Assembly (NCBI GenBank): GCA_039696685.1
Contig: CP155566.1
Coordinates: 3,100,001 to 3,164,000 of the forward strand
Source: Vibrio sp. CDRSL-10 TSBA
GTDB taxonomy: Bacteria > Pseudomonadota > Gammaproteobacteria > Enterobacterales > Vibrionaceae
DNA length: 64,000 nucleotides
Direction: 5' to 3'
The first letter of the stretch is position 1. Every line of letters starts with the position of its first letter. The position numbers were made by a program, and so were the translations under genes. Under the pieces are notes generated by a model that was given only the letters and a program-made list of their open reading frames with translations, was not told where the DNA came from and did not search any database. Of this stretch, positions 44,738 to 59,056 are shown piece after piece.

Positions 44738-45746
44738 CTAGATTGCACGTGGCGGAGCCGCGCTGTCGCGCACCACCAATTGGGTTTCCAGTAAGCGTGA
44801 ACCGGCCTGAACATCATTGCCACGCAGTAATTCCAGCATCATCAACATGGCCTGACGGCCAATCTCATAACGCGGCTGGGAAATGGTGGTCAGCGGTGGA
44901 TCGCAGTACTGGGCAAACTGAATGTCATCGAAACCGACCACTGACAGATCCTGCGGCACTCGTGTACCCAGACGTTTGGCTTCCTGAATTGCCCCAATCG
45001 CCATGGTATCGTTGTGGCAGAAAATCGCCGTCGGCGGCTCGGACAGCGCCAGCAGCTGACGCACAGCCTGAGCACCCGATTCAAATGAGAAATCACCACT
45101 CACACTGTAGTCCGGATTGCGGGTAATCCCCGAGCGGCGCAGTGCCTGCTGGTAACCCTGCTCGCGGAACTGGCACAGCACGGCCGTATCCGGGCCGGCA
45201 ATTTGCGCAACCCGCTTGTGGCCCATCTGAGTCAGATAGTTAACCGCTTCAAACGCCGAGGTCAGGTTATCAATATGTACCGTTGGCAACTCCAGTTTCC
45301 GGGGCAAACTCACACGCCATTACCATCGGCGGCAGGTTTTTCTGTTCCGGCTTACTGACATCAAACGGCAGGTCGGTGCCGAGCAGCAGCATACCGTCCG
45401 CCTGCTTGGTGAACACCAGATTCACAAATGAGCTTTCACGTTTTTTCTGCTGACCGCTGTCACCCAGCAACACCAGATAACCGTGCTCCATCGCCGCATC
45501 TTCAATGCCGCGGATGATCTCGGTGTAATACGGGTCACAGATATCCGGCACTATGGCCACAATCGTTTTGGACTCATTGCGACGCAGATTGCGTGCGAGA
45601 GAGTTAGGGGAATAACCAGCTTCTAACACCGCCTCTTCAACCCGTTTACGGGTCGAGGAAGAGACTTTCTCGGGATTCATCAGAGCACGCGACACTGTCG
45701 CCGTTGATACGCCTGCAAGCTGGGCAACATCCTTCATTGTCGCCAT
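44738..45746 (-). CDS. cytR: LacI-family repressor CytR (frameshifted as sequenced)
   Basis: Repressor of nucleoside uptake and catabolism that works with CRP; in vibrios it also affects competence. The repaired product is 335 aa: HTH MKDVAQLAGVSTATVSRAL, hinge, and periplasmic-binding-like effector domain. One extra T in GTTTC at 45295-45299 splits it; GAAC on the coding strand gives ACEFAPELELPTVHIDNL. Located between priA and ftsN, as in E. coli. Confidence 0.92.
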
Positions 45747-46001
45747 AGGGGGTACTGTCCTCTTTTCTCGGTTCTTAATAAAAATTCATCGTGTCTGAGA
45801 CACTGATTATCGTTATAGAGCGCCGCCGGGCATCCGGTTTGGCTGCTAACATTGCTTGGATTCACGCTTACCTGCTGCACGTTCGCTTAAGGTTCGCCAC
45901 ATTTACGCCAGCGAAAACGATTCACTGCGTGATTATGGCATTTAGTGTATTCCTTTCCGATGGGAAAGTTACGGTCTGATTAACAATTCTTGCATCACAA
46001 G

Positions 46002-46017
46002 TGTGATTTTTATCACG
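46002..46017. promoter_or_regulatory. Predicted CRP site in the 324 bp cytR upstream gap
   Basis: TGTGA-TTTTTA-TCACG matches nine of ten core bases of the CRP consensus. It lies 256 bp upstream of cytR in the 45747-46070 gap between priA and cytR. E. coli cytR is CRP-dependent, so the placement makes sense. I see no gene in this gap. Confidence 0.5.
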
Positions 46018-46070
46018 ATAAGAAGGATTTCATTTTCTGACAATTTTACCAGCAAGCCGGACGGGCCAGC

Positions 46071-48273
<2,203 letters not shown>

Positions 48274-48314
48274 AACAATCCGTCAGCAATAAAGTCAGTT
48301 AAGGACGCCACAGT

Positions 48315-48500
48315 CTACTGGAAGACGGGCATAAATTCGACCCGCACATGGCGGGCAAAAGGCCGCACGCCGCACACCGGCAGCAGTTCGGGTATCGGGT
48401 CTGGCGGCCAGCGGAGCCAACCAGCCATGCTCTGAGCGGCTGTTTTCTGTTGCTGGCTAAAATAACGCCGAAATCGGTTGATCCGGGCAGGCAGATTCAT
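48315..48500 (-). CDS. Possible 61 aa basic protein, uncharacterised
   Basis: An open frame in the 352 bp gap between priA and rpmE (MNLPARINRFRRYFSQQQKT... ending HVRVEFMPVFQ), 41 bp upstream of priA. It is rich in Arg and Pro. I do not recognise it, and its ribosome site is weak. It may be spurious; the remaining gap holds the rpmE promoter. Confidence 0.2.
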   Translation of the reverse strand: MNLPARINRFRRYFSQQQKTAAQSMAGWLRWPPDPIPELLPVCGVRPFARHVRVEFMPVFQ

Positions 48501-48625
48501 TAATATATCGCGCCTTAATGGTCCTCAGCAGTTCGCTGTGACCATGGCAATCGTATTATTAACGTTACGTGTGGTGTCCGGCTCAGACTCGGATGGCGAC
48601 ACGGCCCAATTTTTGAGGTTATCCC
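48501..48625 (+). promoter_or_regulatory. rpmE promoter and leader
   Basis: A TATTAT -10-like hexamer lies at 48554-48559. The leader has a GTGTC/GACAC inverted repeat (48574-48578 with 48598-48602) just before the GAGG ribosome site. E. coli L31 represses its own mRNA leader; whether this hairpin does so is inference. Confidence 0.35.
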
Positions 48626-48844
48626 ATGAAAGCTGGTATCCACCCAGAATACAAAGAAGTAAATGCAAGCTGCTCTTGCGGCAACACTTTCGTTTTCAAA
48701 TCTACTCTAGGTAAAGAAGAAATGCACCTGGACGTATGTGACAAGTGCCACCCATTCTACACTGGTAAGCAACGTGTTGTTGACACTGGCGGCCGTGTTG
48801 ATCGCTTCAACAAGCGTTTCGGCGCACTGTCAAGCAAGAAGTAA
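48626..48844 (+). CDS. rpmE: 50S ribosomal protein L31
   Basis: Zinc-binding (C+) type L31, 72 aa. Cys pairs are CSC near residue 16-18 and CDKC at 37-40. [20 protein letters not shown] start; tail [10 protein letters not shown]. Confidence 0.97.
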   Translation: MKAGIHPEYKEVNASCSCGNTFVFKSTLGKEEMHLDVCDKCHPFYTGKQRVVDTGGRVDRFNKRFGALSSKK

Positions 48845-48867
48845 TTTTTACTTTACGCGAAGATTTC

Positions 48868-48894
48868 AAAAAGGACGCTACGGCGTCCTTTTTT
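48868..48894 (+). terminator. Rho-independent terminator after rpmE
   Basis: Stem AAGGACGC / GCGTCCTT with loop TACG and a T run. Confidence 0.88.
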
Positions 48895-49094
48895 CATGCC
48901 TGCCGTTTTAATACCTGCCATCTGCCCGCTCCCCGTTCTATGACTAAAGTCTATCCTGATCACAAAACAGCTGGTCTTATCAGCCAAAAACTCACGCATT
49001 TTGTACGATTATACAGCACCCCTGCCTAGTCACTATTTCAGGCATCAACTAGAATGTGCGCCCCTTTTCCAAAAATAATAAGAGAACCTCCCCT

Positions 49095-50376
49095 ATGTCC
49101 GACGACAATCGTCAAGAATTAAGCGCGGAAGAAGCATTCCGTCAACGTGCTCTGGATTACCACGCGCAGCCGACCCCGGGTAAAATCGCGGTCTCGATCA
49201 CCAAACCGGCTGACTCAGCCACTGATCTGGCGCTGGCTTACAGCCCGGGCGTGGCAGAACCAGTACGTGAAATCGCTCAGAATGTCGATAACGTTTACAA
49301 ATACACCGCCAAAGGCAACACAGTGGCGGTGATCTCAAACGGCACCGCGATCCTTGGCCTGGGTAACCTGGGACCAATGGCCTCTAAACCGGTCATGGAA
49401 GGTAAAGCGCTGCTGTTCAAACGTTTTGCCGGCCTCGATTCCATTGATATTGAAGTTAAACACCGCACCATCGATGAGTTTATCGACACCGTCGCTAACA
49501 TCGCTGACACCTTCGGCGGCATCAACCTGGAAGACATCAAAGCGCCGGACTGTTTTGAGATCGAGCGTCGCCTGATTGAACGTTGTGACGTGCCAGTGTT
49601 TCACGATGACCAGCACGGCACGGCGATCGTAACCGCTGCAGGCATGCTGAACGCGATTGAACTGCAAGGCAAAGAGCTGTCTGAGTGTGTGATTGTCTGT
49701 CTGGGTGCGGGCGCTGCAGCAGTGGCGTGTATGGAGCTGCTGATTAAGTGCGGTGCGATGCGTGAGAAGATCTACATGCTCGACCGCAAAGGTGTCATCC
49801 ACACCCGTCGTGACGACCTGAACCAGTACAAGCAGCTGTTTGCCAACAACACCGACAAACGCACACTGGAAGATGTGATTGCCGGCGCGGATCTGTTTCC
49901 TGGGTGTATCAGGCCCGAACCTGCTGTCTGCCGACGCGCTGAAGCTGATGGCTGACAAGCCTGTGGTGTTCGCCTGCTCTAACCCGGATCCGGAAATCAA
50001 ACCTGAGCTGGCTCACGCCGTGCGTGATGACCTGATCATGGGCACCGGACGCAGTGACTACCCGAACCAGGTCAACAACGTGCTGTGTTTCCCGTTCATC
50101 TTCCGTGGCGCGCTGGATGTACGTGCCAGCGAAATCAATGATGAGATGAAACTGGCGGCGGTCGAAGCGATTCGACAACTGGCCAAAGAAGAAGTGCCGG
50201 CAGCCGTACTGCAAGCCGCAGGCAGTGACAGCCTGACCTACGGTCATCAGTACATTATTCCTAAACCAATGGATCCGCGCCTGCTGCCTCGCGTGGCCAA
50301 AGCGGTCGCACAAGCTGCGGTTGACTCTGGTGTCGCACGTATCGAGATGCCGCTTAACTATATGCAGGATAAGTAA
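49095..50376 (+). CDS. Malic enzyme, short form (frameshifted as sequenced)
   Basis: Oxidative decarboxylation of malate to pyruvate. The repaired product is 426 aa: it matches the malic-enzyme part of MaeB (VAVISNGTAILGLGNLGPMA; CDVPVFHDDQHGTAIVTAAG; VCLGAGAAAVACMEL) but lacks the phosphotransacetylase-like C-terminal domain of E. coli MaeB. Cofactor NAD or NADP not decidable by eye. One extra T in GTTTC at 49895-49899; GTTC gives GADLFLGVSGPNLLSADAL. Confidence 0.9.
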
Positions 50377-50510
50377 GCAGCAAGATAAGTCACCCGGCAT
50401 GGAAGGTAAATAACCCAATATGCCGGACAAACAATCCGCTGACAGAATCGTTAATCCTGGCGGGTTAAAAATGCCCTGATGCTTAAAATGATCTGAGCGC
50501 TAAAAATGCA

Positions 50511-50541
50511 AAAACCCTGGTCACTGACCAGGGTTTTTTTA
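50511..50541. terminator. Bidirectional terminator malic enzyme / metJ
   Basis: Stem AAAACCCTGGTCA / TGACCAGGGTTTT with a T run, between convergent genes. Confidence 0.88.
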
Positions 50542-50563
50542 TGCTGATGCGGTGCACAGCGAC

Positions 50564-50881
50564 TTAGTCGTCATATGCCTCAAACTCAATACCCATCGCC
50601 GTCATCAGCGCTTTGGCCTCGGTCGGAATGTCATCCGGACGGTCTTTACGCAGGTCTTCGTCGGTTGGCAGCGGCTGACCGGTGTAGGCATGCAGAAACG
50701 CTTCACACAGCAGTTCACTGTTAGTGGCATGACGTAAATTATTGATCTGTCGACGAGTACGTTCATCCGTCAGCACTTTAAGTACCTTAAGCGGAATCGA
50801 GACAGTGATCTTTTTGACCTGCTCGTTCTTCTTCCCATGTTCCGCGTACGGGCTAATATATTCGCCGTTCCAGTCTGCCAT
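50564..50881 (-). CDS. metJ: Methionine repressor MetJ
   Basis: Ribbon-helix-helix repressor that uses S-adenosylmethionine as corepressor. 105 aa, the E. coli length, with the DNA-contacting strand [17 protein letters not shown]. The start at 50881 ([18 protein letters not shown]) is the family start; a longer frame reaches into the operator. Divergent from metBL. Confidence 0.96.
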   Translation of the reverse strand: MADWNGEYISPYAEHGKKNEQVKKITVSIPLKVLKVLTDERTRRQINNLRHATNSELLCEAFLHAYTGQPLPTDEDLRKDRPDDIPTEAKALMTAMGIEFEAYDD

Positions 50882-50959
50882 TGCGCACCTTCGTAAATTT
50901 GAATTCGAGTTGAGTTTTTCAAAGACCCCAATTTTAGCGGGATTTACTGCCATAAGCAA

Positions 50960-50991
50960 AGACATATGGACGTCTAGAAGCGTTGACGTCT
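50960..50991. promoter_or_regulatory. MetJ operator, four tandem Met boxes
   Basis: Consecutive 8-mers AGACATAT, GGACGTCT, AGAAGCGT and TGACGTCT compare with the consensus AGACGTCT. They lie in the 332 bp metJ-metB gap, so they can repress both directions. No gene is visible in the rest of the gap. Confidence 0.8.
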
Positions 50992-51213
50992 TCTTTTTTG
51001 ACCAGTAAAGTGTGATGTTATTCACCGGTGTGAACATTTGCCTCATCGCTCACCCCGGAATTGGATTTACACATCGCCCGGAATTGTTTGAAATCCACTT
51101 ATCGCCCAGGCCGCGCAACCACGCGCCGGGCCCGTACCGAAAACGGTCGCAGACTGATGTTCGGTACCTGCTTTCAACAATTCAGGAAACACCAGACAGG
51201 AAAGGAAACGCTC

Positions 51214-52381
51214 ATGACCAATCGCAAGCCAGCCACCATCGCGGTTTCGCACCGGTATTGAATCTGACACTCAGTACCACGCCGTTGTTCCACCCATTTA
51301 TCTCTCAACCAATTATGGCTTTCCTGCATTTGGTGAAGTGCCAAAATACGACTACACCCGCTCCGGTAACCCGAACCGCGGCCTGCTGGAACAAGCCCTG
51401 TCTGAACTGGAATCCGGCGCGGATGCGGTAGTCACCAACTGCGGCACATCAGCACTTAACCTGTGGGTCTCGGCATTCCTGTCGCCGGGCGAAATCATTA
51501 TTGCACCACATGACTGCTATGGTGGTACTTACCGTCTGTTCAATACCCGCGCCAAGAAAGGCGATTTCAAAGTTTTGTTTGTTGACCAGTCTGACGACGC
51601 GGCAATGGCCGCAGCTTTTGCCCAGAAGCCAAAACTGGTGCTGCTGGAAACGCCGTCTAACCCGCTGGTACGTGTAGTGGATATTGAGAAAATCTGTCAG
51701 CAGGCGAAAGCAGTCGGCGCTCTGGTCGCGGTCGACAATACCTTTTTGACGCCTGTGTACCAAAAGCCGCTGCTGCTTGGTGCCGACTTCGTCGTGCACT
51801 CGACCACTAAATACCTCAATGGTCACTCGGATGTGATCGGCGGTGTGATCATCAGTAAAGACGCCGAACACGCCACCGAGCTGGCATGGTGGGGTAACTG
51901 TATCGGCGCCACCGGCACGCCGTTTGACAGCTACATGACTCTGCGTGGCCTGCGCACCCTGGGTGCACGTATGCGCGTGCATGAAGAGAGCTCGCAGCAG
52001 ATCCTCGATTACCTGCAAGGCCAGGAGCTGGTCAAAGTGATTTACCACCCTAGCCTGCCAAATCATCCGGGCCATGACATCGCCAAGAAACAGCAGCTTG
52101 GCTTTGGTTCAATGCTGAGCTTTGAATTCGGCGGTTCATTCGAGCAGCTGAAATACTTTGTCGGTGAACTGCAGCTGTTCTCACTGGCCGAATCACTGGG
52201 CGGTGTGGAAAGCCTGGTGTGTCATCCGGCCAGCATGACTCACCGCGCGATGGGCGAAGAAGCGCTGGCCGAAGCCGGCGTCTCTCAGCAGTTGCTGCGT
52301 CTGTCGGTGGGTCTGGAAGATGCGACCGATCTGATTGCCGATCTCGACCAGGCCTTCAACAAAGCCAAGGAGGCCTTTTAA
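51214..52381 (+). CDS. metB: Cystathionine gamma-synthase (frameshifted as sequenced)
   Basis: PLP enzyme that joins O-succinylhomoserine and cysteine. The repaired product is 388 aa: TRSGNPNRGLLEQALSELE, the PLP Lys in VHSTTKYLNGHSDVIGG. One extra T in GTTTC at 51244-51248 removes the first ten codons from frame; GTTC gives ATIAVRTGIESDTQYHAVV. AAAGGA lies before the ATG at 51214. It overlaps metL (TAATG). Confidence 0.94.
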
Positions 52382-54794
52382 TGTCGGTTTCACGTCAGCT
52401 GCATAAATTTGGTGGTAGCAGTCTTGCGGATCCGGAATGTTATCAACGAGTCGCGCACATTCTGCGTGACTATTCTCAGGCCGACGATCTGGTGGTGGTT
52501 TCTGCAGCCGGTAAAACTACGAACCGCCTGATTGAATTTCTTGAAGCGCTCAACAAAGACGGCCGCGCCGCGCACGAAGCGCTGCAGGCCCTGCGCCAGT
52601 TTCAGGTCCAGTTGATTGAAGGTTTGCTGGAAGGCGAAGCAGCAGATCACCTGCTGACCGAGCTGAGCGGCGAGTTCGTCGCACTGGGCGAGCTGACTGC
52701 ACCGCTTAGCAAAGCGCAGCAAGCCGCGGTTTCTCGGTCACGGCGAACTCTGGTCTGCCCGCCTGCTGGCGGCGCTGCTTAACCAGCAGCAATTGCCGGC
52801 TGTGGCTCAGGACGCACGTGCGTTTCTGCGCGCTGAAACCGGCACTCAGCCGGAAGTCGATCGCGCCCGCTCTTACCCGTTACTGAAAGAAGTCCTGGCC
52901 CAGCATGCCCATCACCGGGTGATCATCACCGGCTTTATGGCGCGCAACGAGCAAGGCGAAACCGTACTGCTCGGCCGCAACGGTTCTGACTACTCAGCAA
53001 CCGTGATCGGTGCTCTGGCCGATGCCGAACGCGTCACCATCTGGAGTGATGTGGCCGGCGTGTACAGCGCCGACCCCCGTCTGGTGTCGGATGCCTGTCT
53101 GCTGCCATTACTGCGCCTGGATGAAGCCAACGAACTGGCCCGTCTGGCCGCTCCTGTGCTGCACAGCCGTACCTTACAACCCGTCGCACAAAGCGCGATG
53201 GAGCTGCAGCTGCGTTGCAGCTACCAGCCAGAGTCGGGGTCGACCCGGATTGAGCGTGTGCTGGCCTCCGGCCGCGGTGCCAAAATCATCACTTCACTGG
53301 ACGAAGTCCTGCTGCTGGAACTGGCCTTTGGCCAGGGTCACGACTTTGCCCGTGCTCAGGCTGAAGTACTGGAAAAACTCAAACGTGCTCAGCTTGAACC
53401 GCTGGCTTTCGAGCTGCAGGCCGATCAGCACTGCCTGCGTCTGGCTTACACCACAGAGATCGCCTCCGGCGCGCTCTCCTTGCTGCAGGATGTGGCGATT
53501 GAAGCCGAGATTCGCCTCAAAGAGGGCTTCGCTCTGGTCGGCGCTGTCGGTGCGGGTGTCACCAAAAATGCCCAGCACAGCTACGGCTTTTTCCAGCAAC
53601 TGAAAAATGCGCCGGTCGAATTTATCAGCGAGGCCGAATCCGAGCTGAGCCTGGTTGCGGTGCTGCGTCAGTGTGATGTCAACCCGCTGGTGACCGGTCT
53701 GCATACCCAGCTGTTCCAGGCCCAGAAGCGGGTCGGACTGGCGTTGTGCGGCAAAGGCAACATCGGCTCAAGCTGGCTGAAACTGTTCGCGGAACAAAAA
53801 GACGACCTGGAAAAACGCTACGGCATGAACTTCGAGCTGGTGGCCGTGATCGACAGCCAGGCGTATCTGTTTAAACCGCAGGGTATTGATGCCGCCTCGG
53901 TACTCAACAGCTACGCCGATGAAGCGCAGCCGAACGACGGTCATACCTGGCTTAAACAGCTGGGCGCCATCCGGGGCTATGATGAAGTGATTGTGCTCGA
54001 TGTTACCGCCAGCGCCGACATTGCCAGCCTGTATCCGCAAATCGCCGAACAGGGCATGCACCTGATCTCTGCCAACAAAGTGGCAGGTTCTGCTTCGGGG
54101 GATTACTACTACCAGGTTAAAGATGCCTTCGCCAAGATCAGCCGTCACTGGCTGTACAACGCCACCGTAGGTGCCGGTCTGCCGATTAACCACACGGTCC
54201 GTGATCTGCGTGAGAGCGGCGACGACATCACCGCCCTGTCGGGCATTTTCTCCGGCACTCTGTCCTGGTTGTTCCAGCAATATGACGGCAGTGTACCGTT
54301 CAGCGAACTGGTTGATCTGGCCTGGCAGCAAGGACTGACTGAACCGGACCCGCGTAATGACCTCGACGGCTCAGACGTGATGCGCAAACTGGTGATTCTG
54401 GCGCGCGAATCCGGCCTGGACATCGAACCGGACAGCGTCAAAGTCGAGTCGCTGGTACCGGCCGAAACTGCAGGATTTGTCGCTGGATGATTTCCTGGAT
54501 CGCAGCCAGCTGCTCAACGAGCGTCTGGCCGAGCGTCTGGCCCGCGCCCAGAAGCAGGACAAGGTGCTGCGTTACGTTGCGCGTCTGGAAAAAGACGGTA
54601 AAGCTACGGTCGGTGTCGAAGCGCTGGATAAAGAGCACCCGCTCGCCAACCTGCTGCCGTGTGACAACATCTTCGCCATCGAGAGTAAATGGTACCGCGA
54701 TAATCCGCTGGTGATTCGTGGCCCGGGGGCCGGACGCGAAGTTACCGCCGGTGCGATCCAATCCGATCTCAACCGTCTGGCTGGTCAGCTGTAA
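52381..54794 (+). CDS. metL: Aspartokinase II / homoserine dehydrogenase II (two frameshifts as sequenced)
   Basis: Bifunctional enzyme for the first and third steps from aspartate to homoserine. The repaired product is 803 aa: kinase domain start LHKFGGSSLADPECYQRV, ACT-like middle, dehydrogenase domain VGLALCGKGNIGSSWLKLF and LISANKVAGS. Two extra bases: GTTTC at 52739-52743 (GTTC gives AVLGHGELWSARLLAAL) and GAAAC at 54464-54468 (GAAC gives VPAELQDLSLDDFLDRS). Confidence 0.94.
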
Positions 54795-54841
54795 TCACCA
54801 CTCTGCTCACGGCTAAAAACGGCTACTGATAAAAAACGTAC

Positions 54842-54869
54842 AAAGCTCGCCTGTTTGGCGAGCTTTTTT
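54842..54869 (+). terminator. Rho-independent terminator after metBL
   Basis: Stem AAAGCTCGCC / GGCGAGCTTT followed by a T run. Confidence 0.88.
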
Positions 54870-54925
54870 ACTATTATTCTGTAGAAACATACGTTAGCAG
54901 GATAAACGTCGAATATCACCTTCAG

Positions 54926-54942
54926 ACACGTCAATGACGTGT
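54926..54942. promoter_or_regulatory. Perfect 17 bp palindrome upstream of metF
   Basis: ACACGTCA-A-TGACGTGT, a dyad with a single central base, 172 bp before metF. It contains ACGTC cores that resemble Met boxes, but its symmetry differs from tandem Met boxes. The binding protein is unknown. Confidence 0.45.
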
Positions 54943-54982
54943 AATTGCTGACATTATTGTTGAAATAAGCTCACGATCAACA

Positions 54983-54995
54983 TGAAAAAAATTCA
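54983..54995. promoter_or_regulatory. Predicted MetR site upstream of metF
   Basis: TGAA-AAAAA-TTCA is a perfect match to the MetR consensus TGAA-N5-TTCA. It lies 118 bp before metF in the 319 bp metL-metF gap; E. coli metF is a MetR/MetJ target. Confidence 0.55.
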
Positions 54996-55037
54996 TATTT
55001 ACAATGTTGACATTAAAATGTATTCAAGACATTCTGT

Positions 55038-56008
<971 letters not shown>

Positions 56009-56049
56009 TCGGCTATTTGCCTGCCGGGCGGCAGGCATAACCAACCTGC

Positions 56050-56080
56050 AAAAACGCCGACCAGATGGTCGGCGTTTTTT
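56050..56080. terminator. Bidirectional terminator metF / zapB
   Basis: Stem AAAACGCCGACC / GGTCGGCGTTTT flanked by A and T runs, between convergent genes. Confidence 0.88.
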
Positions 56081-56097
56081 GATTCTTCAGGTCGTCG

Positions 56098-56340
56098 TTA
56101 TTCAACGTCGTCCATTTTACCCAGCAGGCTGCGGATACGCTCTTGCCATGCTGCGTGTTCTTGTTGAACTTGCTGCGCACGCTGCTCCAGCGCTTCACGC
56201 TCGGCTTTCAGCTCAGAAGCTTCAGTAGTCAGCTTCTGTTTCTCTTCTTTCAGTTCTTCAACTTCCATTTGCAGCAGGGCGATTGTATCAACCGCAGTTT
56301 GAATTTTCGCTTCTAATTGTTCTAGCACTTCAAAAGACAT
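56098..56340 (-). CDS. zapB: Cell division protein ZapB
   Basis: 80 aa almost entirely coiled coil ([20 protein letters not shown], heptads throughout), a Z-ring stabiliser that bridges ZapA and MatP. The gene order zapB-glpX matches E. coli, though here they are divergent. Confidence 0.92.
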   Translation of the reverse strand: MSFEVLEQLEAKIQTAVDTIALLQMEVEELKEEKQKLTTEASELKAEREALEQRAQQVQQEHAAWQERIRSLLGKMDDVE

Positions 56341-56729
56341 GGTACTTACCTTTTCTTGATTCGGTCGAGGTGACGGTCACTTCAGTTATCTTTCCATTCT
56401 ACTCAGCCAAGCGCAGAGAAACACTCACTATATTCGATATTTTGCGCCATTCGCTTAAAAAAACAGCGCAAATTGACCTGGCGTTAACTTTACCAGCGGT
56501 TAACAAACATCCAGCCGCAAAAATTGTCTTATTGGCGCCGATTTTGATCCAGGCTAAGCCGTGCACAAATCAAAACCCGAACCTTGCCCGCTGAATATGC
56601 TAAACTTCGCGCAACTTTCCCCCTCTGGCTGACATGCCGCCACATACGACACGCGCAGCATGCGCTCAACACAGCATGATGGCAGCGCAGGACGCGAGAG
56701 GTTAACGATTTTTCAGGTTTGGAGTGAGC
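56341..56729. promoter_or_regulatory. Divergent region zapB / glpX
   Basis: A 389 bp gap with no credible gene. It holds an inverted repeat TTTGCGC / GCGCAAA around 56442-56472 and two GTTAAC motifs (56485 and 56501 regions). Function of these is unknown; both promoters must lie here. Confidence 0.4.
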
Positions 56730-57737
56730 ATGAAACGCGATTTAGCAATGGCTTTTTCACGGGTTACGGAAGGCGCTGCCCTGGCAGGCTACAAATGGCT
56801 TGGTCGCGGCGATAAAAACGCCGCTGACGGTGCCGCAGTAGAAGTAATGCGGACCTTATTAAATAAAACCGACATCCGTGGTGAAATCGTCATCGGTGAA
56901 GGCGAAATTGATGAAGCGCCGATGCTGTACATTGGTGAACAAGTCGGTTTGGGCGGCGATGAAGTCGATATCGCCGTCGACCCGATTGAAGGCACCCGTA
57001 TGACGGCGATGGGCCAGTCCAATGCTCTGGCAGTGCTGGCGGCCGGCGAACGTGGCAGCTTCCTCAAGGCGCCGGATATGTACATGGAGAAACTGGTGGT
57101 GGGTCCGGGCGCGAAAGGCTGTATTGACCTCGACAAACCATTGCAGGAAAACCTGGAGAATGTCGCCGCGGCGCTACATAAACCGCTCAGCAACCTGACG
57201 GTCATCACCCTGGCCAAACCTCGTCACGATAAAGTGATCGCTGAGATGCAAAACCTCGGCGTACGCGTTTTTGCGGTGCCGGACGGCGATGTGGCGGCCT
57301 CAATTCTGACCTGTATGCCTGACAGCGAAGTAGACGTGATGTACTGCATCGGCGGCGCACCGGAAGGCGTGGTGTCGGCTGCGGTGATCCGCGCGCTGGA
57401 CGGTGATATGCAAGGCCGTCTGCTGCCTCGCCATAAAGTCAAAGGCGACAGTGACGACAACCGTATCTGGGGTGCTAAAGAGCTGGAACGCTGTCAGGAG
57501 ATGGGGGTTGAAGCTGAAGTGATCCTCAAGCTGGAAGATATGGCGCGCAGCGATAATGTAATTTTCTCCGCTACCGGTATTACTAAAGGTGATCTGCTGG
57601 AAGGCATTACCCGCCAGGGCAATATTGCCACCACCGAGACGCTGCTGATTCGTGGCCGCTGCCGTACCATTCGCCGCATCAAGTCGATTCACTATCTGGA
57701 GCGTAAAGATCCGGAAGTGCGTGAAGCGATTCTGTAA
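56730..57737 (+). CDS. glpX: Class II fructose-1,6-bisphosphatase
   Basis: Gluconeogenic phosphatase. 335 aa: MKRDLAMAFSRVTEGAALAG start, metal site GEGEIDEAPMLYIGE and VDPIEGTRMTAMGQSNALA. Start at 56730 has GGAG five bases upstream; a GTG six bases earlier is less likely. It sits beside pfkA, the opposing glycolytic step. Confidence 0.95.
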   Translation: MKRDLAMAFSRVTEGAALAGYKWLGRGDKNAADGAAVEVMRTLLNKTDIRGEIVIGEGEIDEAPMLYIGEQVGLGGDEVDIAVDPIEGTRMTAMGQSNALAVLAAGERGSFLKAPDMYMEKLVVGPGAKGCIDLDKPLQENLENVAAALHKPLSNLTVITLAKPRHDKVIAEMQNLGVRVFAVPDGDVAASILTCMPDSEVDVMYCIGGAPEGVVSAAVIRALDGDMQGRLLPRHKVKGDSDDNRIWGAKELERCQEMGVEAEVILKLEDMARSDNVIFSATGITKGDLLEGITRQGNIATTETLLIRGRCRTIRRIKSIHYLERKDPEVREAIL

Positions 57738-57784
57738 GCGCACAGTGAATGGCCGCTATCGCGGATACCGATAGCCGCACAAAC

Positions 57785-57812
57785 AAAAAAGACCGCCGCA
57801 GCGGTCTTTTTT
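57785..57812. terminator. Bidirectional terminator glpX / pfkA
   Basis: Stem AAAAAAGACCGC / GCGGTCTTTTTT with loop CGCA, between convergent genes. Confidence 0.9.
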
Positions 57813-57835
57813 ACATCTGATACTCAGCAGCCGGC

Positions 57836-58798
57836 TTAGAACAGCTCTTCCGCAACTTTGTACAGATCTTTGCGCACCGGGCGCTTCATGTTTTCAATCG
57901 CGTCGATGATGTCGTGGTGAACCAGCTGCTCTTTCTGGATACCGACACAGCGGCCGCCGTAGCCTTCCATCAGCAGGTGCACAGCGTAGTTACCCATGCG
58001 CGATGCCAGCACACGGTCAAACGCAGTTGGTTTACCGCCACGCTGAATGTGACCAAGAATCGTCGCGCGGGTTTCGCGGCCAGTCGCTTTCTCAATCTCT
58101 TTCGCCAGTTGGTTGGCGTCCATCATCAGCTCAGTCAGCGCGATAATCGCGTGTTTTTTGCCTTTCTTGATGCCATCCTGAATGTTGGAGATCAACTGCT
58201 CCATGTCCAGGCCGGTTTCCGGTGTGATGATGTACTCACAACCACCCGCCACTGCTGACATCAGGGTCAGGTCACCACAGTGACGTCCCATGATCTCAAC
58301 AATAGAGATACGCTGGTGTGACGATGAAGTGTCACGCAGACGGTCAATCGAATCGATCACTGTGTTGAGTGCAGTCAGGTAACCAATGGTGTAATCCGTG
58401 CCCGCGATATCGTTATCGATAGTGCCTGGCAGACCGATACATGGGTAACCCATTTCAGTCAGTTTCTTCGCACCCATGTACGAACCGTCACCACCGATCA
58501 CAACCAGTGCATCAATGCCGTGTTTTTTCAGGTTTTCGATCGCTTTTTCACGCACTTCGACTTCACGGAACTGTGGGAAACGTGCCGAGCCCAGGAAGGT
58601 ACCACCGCGGTTAATTACATCAGACACGCTTGAGCGATCCAGCTGCTTGATGCGATCTTCGTACAGGCCCTGATAGCCGTCGTAGATACCATACACTTCC
58701 AGACCTGCGCCCAAGGCAGTACGAACCACGCCGCGAATTGCAGCATTCATGCCCGGGGCGTCGCCGCCACTTGTCAAAATACCGATCTTCTTAATCAT
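57836..58798 (-). CDS. pfkA: 6-phosphofructokinase I
   Basis: ATP-dependent glycolytic kinase. 320 aa, the E. coli length: [32 protein letters not shown], catalytic [15 protein letters not shown]. The ATG at 58798 has GAGGG upstream; a GTG six bases earlier is the alternative. Downstream of fieF. Confidence 0.96.
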   Translation of the reverse strand: MIKKIGILTSGGDAPGMNAAIRGVVRTALGAGLEVYGIYDGYQGLYEDRIKQLDRSSVSDVINRGGTFLGSARFPQFREVEVREKAIENLKKHGIDALVVIGGDGSYMGAKKLTEMGYPCIGLPGTIDNDIAGTDYTIGYLTALNTVIDSIDRLRDTSSSHQRISIVEIMGRHCGDLTLMSAVAGGCEYIITPETGLDMEQLISNIQDGIKKGKKHAIIALTELMMDANQLAKEIEKATGRETRATILGHIQRGGKPTAFDRVLASRMGNYAVHLLMEGYGGRCVGIQKEQLVHHDIIDAIENMKRPVRKDLYKVAEELF

Positions 58799-59056
58799 GC
58801 TCACCCTCGATTTTTGGGAACTTAATATAATTTTTCTACACCGCCCGCTAACGACATTCAGGCGGCAAAAGCATTGTTATCTGTGCGTTATGTTACATTT
58901 CCTAAATAGGAATACTACAGTTATTGCACGATTTTCTGTAACTTTTTTACTTATGTAAGAGTATTACAGTTTTAGCCATTCCGGTTGTTGATTCACATCA
59001 GGATCAGGTTTCTTTCATGAACTGAGAAAAGATAGTCAAGATCACTGATATTTGCC

